64,000 bases of DNA, taken from positions 180,001 through 244,000 of the forward strand of contig JAOPHQ010005411.1 in NCBI GenBank assembly GCA_030340625.1. The letters run 5' to 3'. Origin of the DNA: Merluccius polli. Taxonomy: Eukaryota; Chordata; Actinopteri; Gadiformes; Merlucciidae. The notes beneath the pieces are model-generated. The model saw nothing but the letters and a program-made list of their open reading frames with translations, was not told the DNA's origin and did not search any database. Of this stretch, positions 1 through 13,832 are shown piece after piece (the stretch's first letter is position 1; each line of letters opens with the position of its first letter). The translations under genes and the position numbers were made by a program.

Positions 1-839
1 CGGCCTGTCATGCAGGCCGGTGCCATCATGCCTTGCTGGGTGATTTTGATGGCGTACATCGCAGGAGAGGAGGGAGGAGAGAGGAGAGAGGAGGGAGGAG
101 GGAGGAAGAGGAGCACGGCACATATTCAACTGACGGCTTCTTGTTATGACACCACTTTTTTCCTGGGAACACACACCCACACACACACGCACACGGCACA
201 CACACACATCTGTACACCTACCTGTGCAGGGGTGTCAATCATTTGTGACTTGTCTGTTGACACGATTGAGCAAGAAGTACAAGAAGTCTCTCCGGAATCC
301 ACCATCCAGAATATATCTGGATGGTGGATTAAATGCGCGACATGAAACGACACATCGTTTTCGTAAACACAACAGCTGTTAAAGTAACACACACACACAG
401 TCGGCACATTAGAGCGGAGGAATTTGCCTGCACTTGGGTAAAAGGTAAATTGACAAGAAACGTTTGACTGAACAGCTCAAGGTGACAGCTCTAGATGTTC
501 TATTCATTCTCAGACACAGTTTTGTTAGTCACTGAGATAATAACACGTATTAGGGAATGAACAGGTTCGGCCAAGAGAGAGAGTTTACCCCCCAGGTAAA
601 CTCAAGAGAGTTTACAGTATTGCCAAAATAAATTCAGTCTCTTCCCTCAAACCTGTTTGCTTAATATGGTGAAGCAATTCCTTTCAGGGAACAACACTTC
701 CAACACTTCTTAACATGTATTAAGAGACCACAGCTCATCCCACGACTAAACATTTGTTTCATGTGCGAGAATCCGAAACAACCAGTTGTCCCGGTGAAAT
801 GTGGCTTCGTGGAGCGCATGATTTTACTCCTCCTCAGAG

Positions 840-870
<31 letters not shown>

Positions 871-1601
871 CGCCAGGCACATTAGCGGATGACACGATGA
901 AAAATGAACGTGGAGAATATATGACCCTCTTTTTAAAGTCTCTTTTAAAGCTGCATTCACGCATACATTGGGGACGAATCTGTCAGCGGCGGCGCTTGCA
1001 CCACAAACCCCCCCCTGACACGCCGCGGCCTGCGGGTTCAGCCCGCTCGCGGTCACAAAAACAAAACGAGGATCCGGTCGGATCGTTCTTCCTCTCTCCT
1101 CTCTCTCCCCCTTTTTTTTCTCCCTCTCTCTCTCCTCCGTGTGTCTTGTCTTTTTTGCATTTTTGTCTTGTCTCATCCGATTTTTTTCCTCCATTGTTTT
1201 CTCTCTGTGTTTCAGACAGTTTTCGCAGCTGGAACCCGTCTGTGGGAGAGAGAGGGAGGGAGGGCAGGCGGGAGGGAGGGAGAGGGAGGGAGAGGGGGGA
1301 GAGAGGGGTGGCAGACATGGATGCTCCTGGTGCTGTGAGGTATCTTAGAGTCGAGGGCCGGGGGTGAGCGGGGTTGCTGTCGCCATTAAGCGCTGAAGAT
1401 GTCCGGGTGATGTTTATCTACCGAACCCGGCCGACAGATAGTTTCTCTTTTTTTTTTTTTTTTAAGTAATTCGCTCTTTGGGTGTTCTGGTTCATTTCCT
1501 GCGTAAAACAACATGAGGCGGCCTCAGACGCGGCCATGAGGGATAGCTGCACCATGAAAATTTCTATATTAGGGCTACACACACACACACACACATATAC
1601 A

Positions 1602-1662
<61 letters not shown>

Positions 1663-2115
1663 GAGATACGTTGAGCTGTAAGATGAGCTGTTATCTCAGC
1701 TCATGAGTGACACGTGAGATACCGCAGATTTATGAAGAGTTTCCACAATCAGTTGTTTTTCGTGTGTGTGAGGTGCCGATTCCCCCCCCCCCCCCCCCCC
1801 CCCGTGTGCGTCACGTACCGCCGCATACCGCAGGCCGCCGTCCCACGCAGAGGTCCTCGTTAAGGTAGAGAGAGATCAGAGGTCGCCGCTCCGGGCAGCG
1901 CTGGATGTGCTGGCCTGTGATCACCGGCGGTACGTTAATTATTTGGAAGGCAATTGAATCTCCAATGACAGTCATGGGATTTCAACTCAAGCCGATCCAT
2001 CTACGCTTTGTGACAAGCGAAGCCGCGGCGGGGAGCGCTGCGTGAAATCATTAGCTGGTTTACGTCAGCCGCCTGGTCACCGTTCGCTGGCCGGGGCTGC
2101 GCGATTGTTGACGGG

Positions 2116-2208
2116 GGGCTGGACCGGCCCAGAAAAGACCTGGACCGGCCCAAATGCGCATCGGCCCACCGGGAATTTGCCCGGTATGCCCGATGGCCAG
2201 TCCGTCGC
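2116..2208. mobile_element. hAT-type MITE fragment
   Basis: Contains a repeated CTGGACCGGCCCA motif, then CGGCCCACCGGGAATTTGCC and GGCCAGTCCGTCGCTG. This resembles one end of a common fish repeat with termini like CAGGGGCGGACTGG. No partner terminus or target duplication was found, so it is a fragment. Confidence 0.4.
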
Positions 2209-3626
2209 TGATGGCCATTCATATACCGACGCGAATCGCATTCATCGCATTCATCGCATTCATCGGTCCCATATTTGTGAACAACGGCCTTATGGCGGAC
2301 GCTTGTTTTGTCTTTCGCCGCGGTACTAAAAAGACAATATGGAGCTGAACAATCAGCGAAACGGGTGTCGAGTGTCAGCTTAGGTCTCCAGCTTCCTCCT
2401 CGCCGCTCTTCTGTTCTCTTTCTGGCAACCGCCGCCGCCGCTACCGCCGTGACAGATCTGGGCTGCACTACTTCCAGCGTTACCAACTCCAACGGTTCCT
2501 CACATAAAAACACGACATTACACACTACATTACACTGAGTACAAACATGTGTTGTAGGGGGTTTTATTGTTATATAAGTATGTCTCTATAGTACTTATTA
2601 GTATGTTATTTCTAAAGTAATAAATTATGTATCTGTAGCGGCGATTCAATGTAACACTTCTTAACGTGATCGTTTACACCTCCTTTAATTGATGTACAAC
2701 TGTAAAGCAAATAACAGTTATGGCTACGCTAACAGACCGCTACGTTGTTCACCTTCATCTATCATCGCTTATATCATCAAATCAAAATTATATTGTGGAA
2801 ATGGTCTATATATGTAGAAGATTATACACCGTAAAACACTCGCAATCGTGGCACGACTTCAAATGCTGCCGTCCTCAAAGTGTGCTTTAACAGCGGTCTA
2901 AACGCTCTCATTACCCATTTTAAAGGATTGGTCGCCCCTGGGGGAATTGTAAAGAAAACCACCAGAAATGCGGCAGTACAGCGGTGATCTAATTAAGGAG
3001 TAAGTTATCCGCGACCTCCCAACGCAGAGCAAGACGTCCTGGCCAGACGCCATCCATCATCCTGCCATGCGCTCCCGCGGGGCGGCTGCTCGCAAACAAG
3101 GTAGGCCCAGAAAGAGGCCCAACTTCACCAAGCTTACACCCAGCTCACACTCATTTTACACTCATTTTAGTCTTGTTTAATTTATGTTTTACACTCTTAC
3201 ATTTGATTTGAAGGAAAGGACATGTTGAATATCTGCCGGTCAGCTGCCTGTCGGTAGCACTAAGCTTTGATGGCATCTATAATTGCAGCTGTCCCAATTA
3301 TTAAAATTTTGGTTTGCACAACCGACAAAGCAGGTTCCACAGGTTCTGCTGTTTGATGTGTTTGATGTTTTTACACTATGTGTAAAATGACTCGAATTGC
3401 CTCGTGTTGAAAGACGGCGAAACCGGGCAAACGAGTTTCTGTGTTTCCGTATTTTCTCAGTGTAAGACATCTGGCACAGAATATCACTGAAATATCGTTT
3501 TAGTCCCGTTAAGATTGGTAACTGTAATAAGTCATTCTGTACCCTTATGTTTTCATTATTATCACATTTCCAACACTTACGGTAGCGGATGAGGTGTTAT
3601 ATCCCCCCCCACACACACACACACAC

Positions 3627-3675
3627 TATGTCAAGCGCTTTGGGTATCTTGAAAAGCGCTATATAAATGCAATGA

Positions 3676-3716
<41 letters not shown>
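3627..3716 (+). mobile_element. LINE/SINE-type 3' tail with (ATT)n
   Basis: Reads ATGTCAAGCGCTTTGGGTAT, then GAAAAGCGCTATATAAATGC and an (ATT)n tract. A second copy at 28,649 has the same organisation, also ending in trinucleotide repeats. Such conserved tails are shared by fish SINEs and their partner LINEs; the body of the element is absent here. Confidence 0.55.
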
Positions 3717-4837
3717 GGTAGGGTTTGGGCTTAGGTCAGTATATCGTGTGATGACATGTCATGAAATACCGACCCTCAGAGTCAGGAGTCCATCTTCAAC
3801 CCAACCTCCCCAACACCTCAGGAACAAGCAGGTAATGAATAACCTGTTGCGAGTTATTACTGAGCGCTCTGCTCTTCCATGAAATGTGCACCAAAAGTAC
3901 AAAGTGGGGAATGATTGACAACTTACGTCTGGGAAATTTCTGATCACTATCGACTGTCATCCACGTATTTGGCCGGTTTAGTCAGCTGCTCTCCCCCCTT
4001 GTATCCCGGAGGCATGTTAGCCTCCCTCGCTTCAACTTCCACTGATATCTGGGAAGCCGGCATCCGGCGTCCCAGGAGGTTAGCGCTGTGAACCCCGGCA
4101 GGCCCACATCTGCTAATTGACATACACTTGATCCACAGCTGTTGAATACATGTACTTTATTTATAACTCATATAGTTTGTTTAGATTTATACAAAAATAC
4201 AGAATGCAGTAGGAGTTTCACCCCCGGCCTCATCAGCCGGGGAAATAATTACATTTTTATTTTTTTTTCTCTCTTTTTTTGGCACCCAGACTTGATTTCC
4301 TGCCTAGAGCCATTCGAATCCTCCCAGTGAAGCACAATGTATGCGGTCACTCCAGCCCACAAGCACTGTTCACAATGCAGATGACCTCTCTGCCTCTCTA
4401 TCTCTCTCTCTCTGCCTCTCTCTCTCTGCCTCTCTCTCTCTCTGCCTCTCTCTCTCTCTCTCTCTCCCAGAGCATGGGGTGTATGTCAGAAACCACGGGG
4501 CCGTCCCTGTGAGAGCCGTGTGTCAGGCTTGTTTCTCGTCTCTCCAATGCCACACATGATGCACATTGTCACCGACTTTGACGGACATGAGAGACTGTTT
4601 GCAGATATTAAAAGCCAGGAAAAATCGGAGGACATCTCGTATGTCTTCTTCTTCTTCTTCTTCTTCTTCTTCTTCTTCTTCTTCTTCTTCTTCTTCTTCT
4701 TCTTCTTCTTCACCGTTTTATACCCGTTGCAGTTCATGAGCTTTTACAGACTATGTTAAAAAAAAAAAAACAGACAAAAAAACAAAAAAAAACAGTTGAT
4801 GGTTTTGTGTGTTTGTGTTGTTGTTTGGTGTGTGTGT

Positions 4838-4868
<31 letters not shown>

Positions 4869-7199
4869 GCTATCCTGGCCTGCCTGGTTCTTATGAAAGA
4901 AGCCATGGTGTATGAATGGCTTTGTTTGGCGGGATGTTATGGAGGAAGAAGATGAACATCTTGCGTCGACACTGCGACGGTTTGTTTGCTCTTGAAGGTT
5001 ATTTAAGAAATTTCAGAGATATTCATGGTGAAACACCAACGTTGTATAACCTAGTTTTCTTTTTCTTTTTTTGTTGCCGCCTACTCAATTTTGCACAGTA
5101 GTTGTATACTAGCACAGAAAAAAAAACATCCCCAATGGCAGATCTCCCAAATACTGTATATACTAAACTAATCTTGAAATTGGTGGATTTCATATTTTTG
5201 AGGACACCAAAGAGATCGCAGATTCGCTTGTGTTTCCCAATCAGTAGCTGTGTGTGATCGTTGCGATGTGCGGCGGCTCTGCGAGGAGACATTAGGGAAA
5301 ACAACAACAAGGGCCTTTCCCGTTTTCGACCGCCGGGAAACGTTGAGAGGCTTTGACAGTCACATGGAGTCGATCTAACCAATTGTATAAGGCACAGAAC
5401 CGAACACTTGGATGTGGTGCGACGCAACACAATACCGCAGACATGCCAGGACAGCACTTCCCGCTTCACAAAGGATTCACAAATGTTTACATCCACCGAC
5501 GATATACTTTGCGCTCTCTCTACTCCAGTAATTCATTTTTAAAAACGCTGCTCCTCCACATGTGTGCAAAACCCTAAAACACAGTTAACCCCGGTGTTCG
5601 GCCGAGGGTTTTGAGAAGTCATCTCCCATAGACACTACGACGCAAAATAAAGAAAACGGTAAGCCTAGCCGTTTCCTCGACGCGTAGCGATATATACATC
5701 GCATCTTAGTACGGCTCTCATAGCACTCAGCCCTGCCAAGGTCTCTACCACGCCTGATTATTACAAATGGAGAGGCGCTGGTGTCTCCCTGGACCCCAGG
5801 ACCTCTGTAATCGCTGTGCTTCAGGGCTAGATATGTGAGATGCAGGCAGAACAGTGCAACTGCCTTGTTGAGAATTTTTTTTAAATTTGGCCTGTGGCCA
5901 GCATTTCACCTCTGAACTAAATAAGGCCTTTTCTCATACATACACTGTGTATATTCTGTGGTACAGAGCCGGGAGTGATGGAGGGAATTTGCAACGCATT
6001 TCAACACACTAATATTTGGGAATACATGCCATGTGAGATGGGTGTTAAAGCATATCAAACTCTACATTTTATTGTGCAGGATTTCGTTGTGCAAAATTGG
6101 AACTAAACAAAAAAGGTAGGTCAGGAAAGAAAGAGACGGAAACATGAGGAATTACATGGAGTGTGTACAATACACTCGAAGCCAGTGTATGGGGTTGGTG
6201 GTCGAATGAAACTCACGTCCTCAACGCGTGGAAGCGGCCGAAACAGGTTTCCCAAAGCATTTGTCATCTAAGTCTTGTTTTTAGTTCATTTGTGCCGATT
6301 TGTTTCTCCCACAAATCTCTAGTCTTCTCATGTCTGTCCCTTAACATCTTTCCCATATACATATTAGGTTTTGATGTACACATTTGTTTTAGTTTTATTT
6401 TCCTTTATAGATATAAAAAACACCATTTGTATATCTGCTCTTTGAGAAGGTCTGAACACTGCGCACTGCAGAAGGTCCCCGGCGAGCGTACAAACGAAAG
6501 GTCGTCTTTTGAGGCCATTGGGTAACGCTTCCCTGATCTTCATCAGGAGAACGCAGTCATCATCACCTTTTCCTTTTTTTTACAATTCAAATCGATATGA
6601 AAGCAGCACATTTGTTTGGGTTTCTCTCTATATAATCCAGTCCTATGACCCAATGACCCAAGTCATACACTGATAAATACATTACACCATACATGGAAAT
6701 GTCTCTGGTAATGTAAAGTTTGGGGCTTAGAATATCTATAATAATTGGTTATAATTCATATTATTATGTATTTTTCATACATAACAAGAAACAATTTATA
6801 GATGCATACATTTGTCCTGTAAATGCGCCCATGGACAGATTCCTGATTAGCAGAGGTGGCTTTTGAAAACATTGTCATATCCGTAGCAGCAATACGATGT
6901 TGCCAGAAATAAATAAATACATTACACAACCGTATGGGTAAATGGCTGATCCAGACAAATGCAAATACATCATTGAACTACAATGTTCTACAATGTTTAA
7001 CATGACGTCCGTTGGGCGACCCGGGGGTCTCAGGGGTGAGGAGGGGTGAGGGGGGGTGAGGGGGTCGGGATATCCAGGAGTGGAGATGCTATGTTTACCA
7101 TGAGGGTGACCAGAGGTAGAATTCATGCCTCATCGAAGAACTTATGCAACCAATCACAGAGCGTTGTGCAGACGGGATGCGCTCTGGAGGCAACGTTCG

Positions 7200-7243
<44 letters not shown>

Positions 7244-8080
7244 ATGTTGTTGTTGTTTTTTTATCCAAAGAGGTCTTGATACAGCAGGTTGAGATCAATG
7301 ATTTTTTTTGCAGCGGAAAAAAAAAAGAAAAAACCCCCCAAAAAAACAACGAGAGGATCCAGGAGGTTGAAGGATGCGGGGGGGTTCACACGTCAAAACG
7401 AAACAACACAACAAAACTGAAAACAAAAAAAAACAAAAACGAATCCTTTCTGCCAAATGGTATGGTCTTTTGAGTATGACTGGGTTAGTGTAGTCTTACA
7501 AGAAAGGCAAGCTTGTTCCAACGTTAGCAGGCGTGATTTAACCAGGAGAAGAAAAAAAACAGCTGGAAAATAGCGGTGCCATTGTCACTTTTCAGAGAGC
7601 GGTCGACGGAGAGGAGGCGAACGCAGACGGTTGACCTATGGAGCTATCGCCCAGGAATTCAGCGCCTCATCGTCCGTGCGGCCATCTTCTTCTTCGAACA
7701 ACAAGAGGGTCAAGTCAAAACCTACCGAGAGAGACAGGACAAAAGGAAAAACAACAGTGTCTCAGATCGATGTGTTGGTGATGTCACAACTATGATTCAT
7801 AAGGATCTTTTTATCCAGGACATCTGGGGAAATCCTCCCCCACTACCGGTCAAAAACGCTGGTCTACCCAGGTCCATTCTGACGAATACTATAGAAACCA
7901 GACGCTGTGTTGTATGTACTTTATGTCTGTTACAGCACTACATTTTCCTGGGAACAAAAAAGTAATCTTGAATCTTGAACTATAATTCCCTCTGTGTCTC
8001 CATCTGAGGAAAGATAACCTGTGAATATGTGAAGTATGTCTCACCACTGCCACTGGTTGAAGACTTGTGGGCTTCTGGGA

Positions 8081-9448
8081 TTACACCGTTTCAATGACAT
8101 TCAGCTTGTTTCTGTCAGGAGGAGAAAGGAGGAGAAAGGATTCATTACTCCAGATTACGAAGAGGGAAACAGGTCTAACAACCCAAAAGCACAAGGTTTT
8201 TTTCTGGGGAATTTGCCAGAACAGCAACAGCACTGACTTTTCTGCTATTTCGCCATCTAACGGGTGGGCGGTCTCCTGTGTCCCTGCGAAGAGTCCTCCA
8301 TCTTCATTATTGTGCTCCACATCGTCGCGCTTTTTTCTTGATCTGACCTGAATTTGGGGAGCGATCACAATTCCCAATGAGACCAACAGACAACACAAAG
8401 AAAACAGGAAGAAAAAAACAGAAAAAAAACCGGGGAGAGCATTGACAAACATGTGATTGTGTCTCCAAGATGTCTCAGGAAGTTTCAGTTTCAGTCAGAG
8501 GTCAGGGGTCAGCTCACCTTCCAGACGATCAGGAATACAATGGCCGCCAGGGGAATGAAGAGGAGCGAGAGAAGGCTTCTCTCCACCACTTCTGGCAGGA
8601 ACCTCAGCGTCTCGTTCCCTGTGTGGACAACGCAGCGACATGGATCTCTGCTGCTTGTTCTCCGAGTGAGACGTTTATCACCGGCAGCGCTTCACTACGT
8701 CCTCTGGCTTTTCAGGCTATTTTATAACGTGTATTTGTTGTTTTCTGTTTTTGGTGGCCCTTGGAATTCAAATGTCTTCTCTATTGTGATCGGGACATTT
8801 GTAGATCACAAATAGTTCATATTCAACTTTTCAATACAGATTTAGATTTCATGGCGAAATTATACATAATTGCCTGATTTAGTTATAACATCAGAGTCAT
8901 TCAAATTACAAAATAAAAGTCCACCCAATGGTTCCATGATTTCATAATTGTGTTACCAAGTTAACCAAACGATCCTCCCCTGTGCTTTCAAACTACATTT
9001 ACAATCATAATTTTAGACCACTCTTTATGCAATTGGCCCAAAACAAAAAAAAAATAGCCTGACAAAAATCACAAGTAAAACAAGTCCTCCAACAAGAGCT
9101 AGCGTGAGATGGTTGGTGGGGATTTTGCCCCAAACTGAACGTTGAGTGACAATGGCCTGGAGGAGAGGAGTCCAACCTTACTGGAGAATGTAGAAACACC
9201 CAATCAACAGCCACATAAAACAACCTCTAAAAACATTTGCATTGACACTCTTGCCATGTCCTTAAATGTGGTAAGAAAGAACTGGTTTTATAAAACCTAC
9301 TCGTTTAGACAGGCTTCTTGTCAGTTTAGCTTTGAGATCTGACTGTGACGCATGCCTTTGTACTTTATGTACTGGTTTAATCTACTTTTCTTCTTTTTCT
9401 TCTTTGTTTTATTTAGCATCTAAATAAATAATATGCTATATAAATAAC

Positions 9449-9496
<48 letters not shown>

Positions 9497-9517
9497 TATT
9501 ATTATTATTATTATTAT

Positions 9518-9567
<50 letters not shown>

Positions 9568-10317
9568 TTATTATTATTATCCTATTATTATTATGGTTAG
9601 TATTAGTATTATATATTATAGATCGAATGCTGTTCTTACATGACTTGCAGTCCTTGGACGTGGGATCGCAGTCTTCTTTCCTATTGAACGGTGCCCTCAT
9701 GGGTGTTTCTGGAAGACAAGACAACACACAGCCAATCAGGCGTGACTTCAGCAACCAAACAGACAAACTAATTAACAGACAATAAATAATTAATAATTAA
9801 CAGACAATAAATAACGCGGTCGACGAAAAAGAAAAAAAAAAAAAGAAAAAAAAAAAAAAAAGGGTGGAGCGTTGACTCAGCGACGGATGAAAACGGGCCT
9901 TTGTTGCGGGGGGGACGCTACAGAAGTCACCCCACTGTCTCCCCTACCGCCCCCCCCCCCCCTACCCCACCCTACCTTCCCCCCCCCCACCCTCACATAA
10001 AAGATGTGATGTGAATGCAGGGGGGGGGGGGGGGGGGGGGGGCAAAGAAAAGCGTAGCGCTTGGGAAGATTGTGAGATTGCGGGGTAATCAACACGTATA
10101 CAACTGCTCCGGTCGGGCTCCTCTCTTCCTTTCAGGCCCTGCTAGCTCAGGGCAGCTCCCCTCGGTGCCGCGGCTCCGCCGGCCCAACAAAAGCACCGTC
10201 CCAGCACCAGGCTGACTCAGGGCCAACTTTGTCTTGCTAAGTTCTTGTGAAAGAAAAGAAAATGGCCACCTTGTCGGACAACAAAGCATTAAACCCTGTC
10301 CTCCGGAGAGCTGCTCT

Positions 10318-10356
<39 letters not shown>

Positions 10357-10642
10357 GGGGGGGCCTTTGAGCGGGCGGACATGGCCACATGGCGGTCGCT
10401 TCCCAAAGCTCAAGCTTTGGAGACCTGAGCGTTGTGAGCCTGCGACAGGGTCCATACATCTGGGGGCTCTCGGCCGGGACAGGGTCTAAAACTCATTTCA
10501 GTGTGTACTGTTTTCTGGAGTACTACTAGTATGTGGGGCAAAAGTATGCATGTTTTTGGACATGTATGACATGTATGTATATGATTATATGATACTGCAA
10601 TAATAATAATAATAAAACCATCTATGTATTACAAATATGCTT

Positions 10643-10719
<77 letters not shown>

Positions 10720-11024
10720 TGTATATATACTGTATATATACATATATATATATATATACTGGTTGCTGGTCTAGGTCGTCCTTCTGTCAAAATGCATTGT
10801 GGGTTATCCATGTGACTGTACGAATTTCAAAAAAGTACGCCGGACTTTTTGCATACTATGTGTAAATATGATTTTGGACATACTACATACTACTCTCGCC
10901 TACTACGCAGTAAGCTAGTGTTGAGATTCGGATGAAGCCCAGAACTCGCATTCCTCCACGGCGTGAAATGACTTTAACTAGAGAAATGTGAGCTGATGCT
11001 GAAAAATAACAATGACATCTTCAC

Positions 11025-11086
<62 letters not shown>

Positions 11087-13801
11087 TAAAGAATAAAGAA
11101 AATACAAGAAAATACAAGAATAAAGAAATACAAGTACATTAAATTAAACTCTAATAATAACAATTCACATGCAATATGACACTCTCATATTAAATGTCAA
11201 TTGAATTTCCTCCTCATCTAGTCCCATGTTTCCATCCGGCCATCCACATACAAAAACAACTCTAAAGTAATGAACAATGGCGGGAATCAACCAGAGCCAG
11301 GGGGAGTGTGAGTATATATTTATAGTATATATGTACCTGTCGTATACTGTCTGATTATCGCAGATACTGTGGTGGGACAGGGTGGAGGTTCACAGTCGGC
11401 TGAATCGTTTGGGTACTGAGCCGCCAGGAGGAAGTCCTCCACAAAGTCAAAGTAGCGCACCGTCTGCCACCGCTCCGTCCTGTAGTGGCACTCGAACTCG
11501 TACATCGTCATCTCCTGCAGGAAGGACAAACAATAAATATCTAGATATAAATAGTTGCAGGATTATATTTGTGTATATTTGTTGAGTATTGCTGGAAAGG
11601 TACGTTGACCAAGCGACATATGTGAACTGTGAGTTACATAAAATATGAACTGTACTACAGTACAAACAGTCATTATGGCACAGACTTCTGTAGTCATAAG
11701 AATACCATGGAAACCAGGCCAGCTATGAAGACTAATAGTGGCCAACAATTAGACAAAATTGTTTTAAAAAAACATAGTACTTTACTGTATGAAACAAAGT
11801 ACTTTACTGTATGAAACATAGTACTTTACTGTATGAAACATAGTACTTTACTATATGAAACTTAGTACTTTACTGTATGAAACTTAGTACTTTACTGTAT
11901 GAAACCTAGTACTTTACTATTACTTTACTATATGAAACTTAGTACTTTACTGTATGAAATGTAGTACTTTACTGTATGAAACTTAATACTTTACTGTATG
12001 AAACTTAGTACTTTACTGTATGAAATTTAGAACTTTACTGTATGAAACATAGTACTTTAATGTATGAAACTTAGTACTTTACTGTATGAAACATAGTACT
12101 TTAATGTATGAAACTTAGTACTTTACTGTATGAAACTTAGTACTTTACTATATGAAACTTAGTACTTTACTGTATGAAATTTAGTACTTTACTGTATGAA
12201 ACATAGTACTTTAATGTATGAAACTTAGTACTTTACTGTATGAAACCTAGTACTTTACTGTATGAAACCTAGTACTTTACTGTATGAAACTTAGTACTTT
12301 ACTGTATGAAACCTAGTACTTTACTGTATGAAACTTAGTACTTTACTGTATGAAACCTAGTACTTTACTGTATGAAACTTAGTACTTTACTGTATGAAAC
12401 CTAGTACTTTACTGTATGAAACTTAGTACTTTACTATATGAAACTTAGTACTTTACTGTATGAAATGTAGTACTTTACTGTATGAAACTTAGTACTTTAC
12501 TATATGAAACTTAGTACTTTACTGTATGAAACTTAGTACTTTACTGTATGAAACTTAGTACTTTACTGTATGAAACCTAGTACTTTACTGCATGAAACTT
12601 AGTACTTTACTGTATGAAACATAGTACTTTACTGTATGAAACGCAGTACTTTACTGTATGAAACTTAGTACTTTACTATATGAAATGTAGTACTTTACTG
12701 TATGAAACCTAGTACTTTACTGCATGAAACTTAGTAATTTTACGTATGAAACATCGTACTTTACTGTATGAAACTTAGTACTTTACTGTATGAAACTTAG
12801 TACTTTACCGTATGAAACATCGTACTTTACTGTATGAAACTTAGTACTTTACTGTATGAAACTTAGTACTTTACTGTATGAAATCTAGTACTTTACTGTG
12901 GGTAAACATGGACTAAAGCAGGCCTGGGGAATCTGTTCCACAAAGGGCCGGTGTGGCTGCAGGTTTTTGTTCAAACCAACCAAGAGCACACAGTTTGACC
13001 AATCAGCTCTCTGAAGACTGAGATCAGTTGATTAAATGAGTCAAGTCTGGTGTGCTGCTGCTTGGTTTGAACAAAAACCTGCAGCCACACCGGCCCTTTG
13101 TGGAACAGATTCCCCAGGCCTGGACTAAAGAGACATAAATAAACCAATAGTTCACAGTGCCGTAATACAGACTGGTAATGGTTAGACTTACCACAGGCCC
13201 CATTTTGAGACGCACCTCTTGTAGCATTTGTATAAAAATGCTTATATCTTTTCTGTTCGATGAAATGTTCCCAAATTTATATGATAAATCTTTTAAACTG
13301 TCCTCCAAGTAATACACATTTAAAGTAACCCAACACATCCCAGCCTAGAAGAGAAGGAGGAGAGGAGAGATCATGAATATCCAATATAATATAGATATAG
13401 TTCAAATATATTTATATCGATGCAATATAGTTTGAGGTGACGTTCAAGAGCAATTCATGTCATTGTTTATGTGCATCGATCATTGCAAATTAACCATCCA
13501 TTCTCACCTCTTCTTTAGGAACAAAATGCACAGGAATCTTGTAATCTTTAGGAATATTTTCTCTCTGTAAAAATATTGAAAACATTTATAAATCCTAACA
13601 CATAAGTCAATAAGAGGAACACAAGGCATGACTTTGTATTTTTGAATCACATGACATTATTGTATTATAAATTGTTTTGTGTTGAAAATAAATCGTGGAA
13701 AGTCTTTATGAGATTAACTTGAACTGAAATAACTGCTGATATTAATGTACTTGACAGAATGATGTAATAATAAGAACATGGGGTGCAAGAGAGAGAGAGA
13801 A

Positions 13802-13832
<31 letters not shown>

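Larger units (their letters stand above)
1..8080. other. Downstream flank of kitlg, no gene recognised
   Basis: Includes the kitlg 3' UTR of unknown length just below 8,081. Contents are microsatellites (AC at 168-210, GA at 840-870, TA at 1,606-1,661, CTC/CT at 4,385-4,467, CTT at 4,646-4,711, GT at 4,828-4,868), poly-C at 1,783-1,803, a 9-bp tandem (CGCATTCAT, 2,237-2,264), a hAT-like fragment (about 2,116-2,208) and a LINE/SINE tail at 3,627. Open frames here are low-complexity or lack any family signature. Several minus-strand AATAAA signals exist (for example plus-strand TTTATT near 6,067), none decisive. Confidence 0.6.

Noticed and set aside
2001..2525. 174-codon minus-strand open frame
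   Set aside because: Spans a hAT-like fragment and a 9-bp tandem; residues such as DECDECDECD come from the repeat.
11774..12898. Possible CRISPR-like array
   Set aside because: Units follow one another with no unique spacers, and the locus is in a vertebrate intron; it is a minisatellite.
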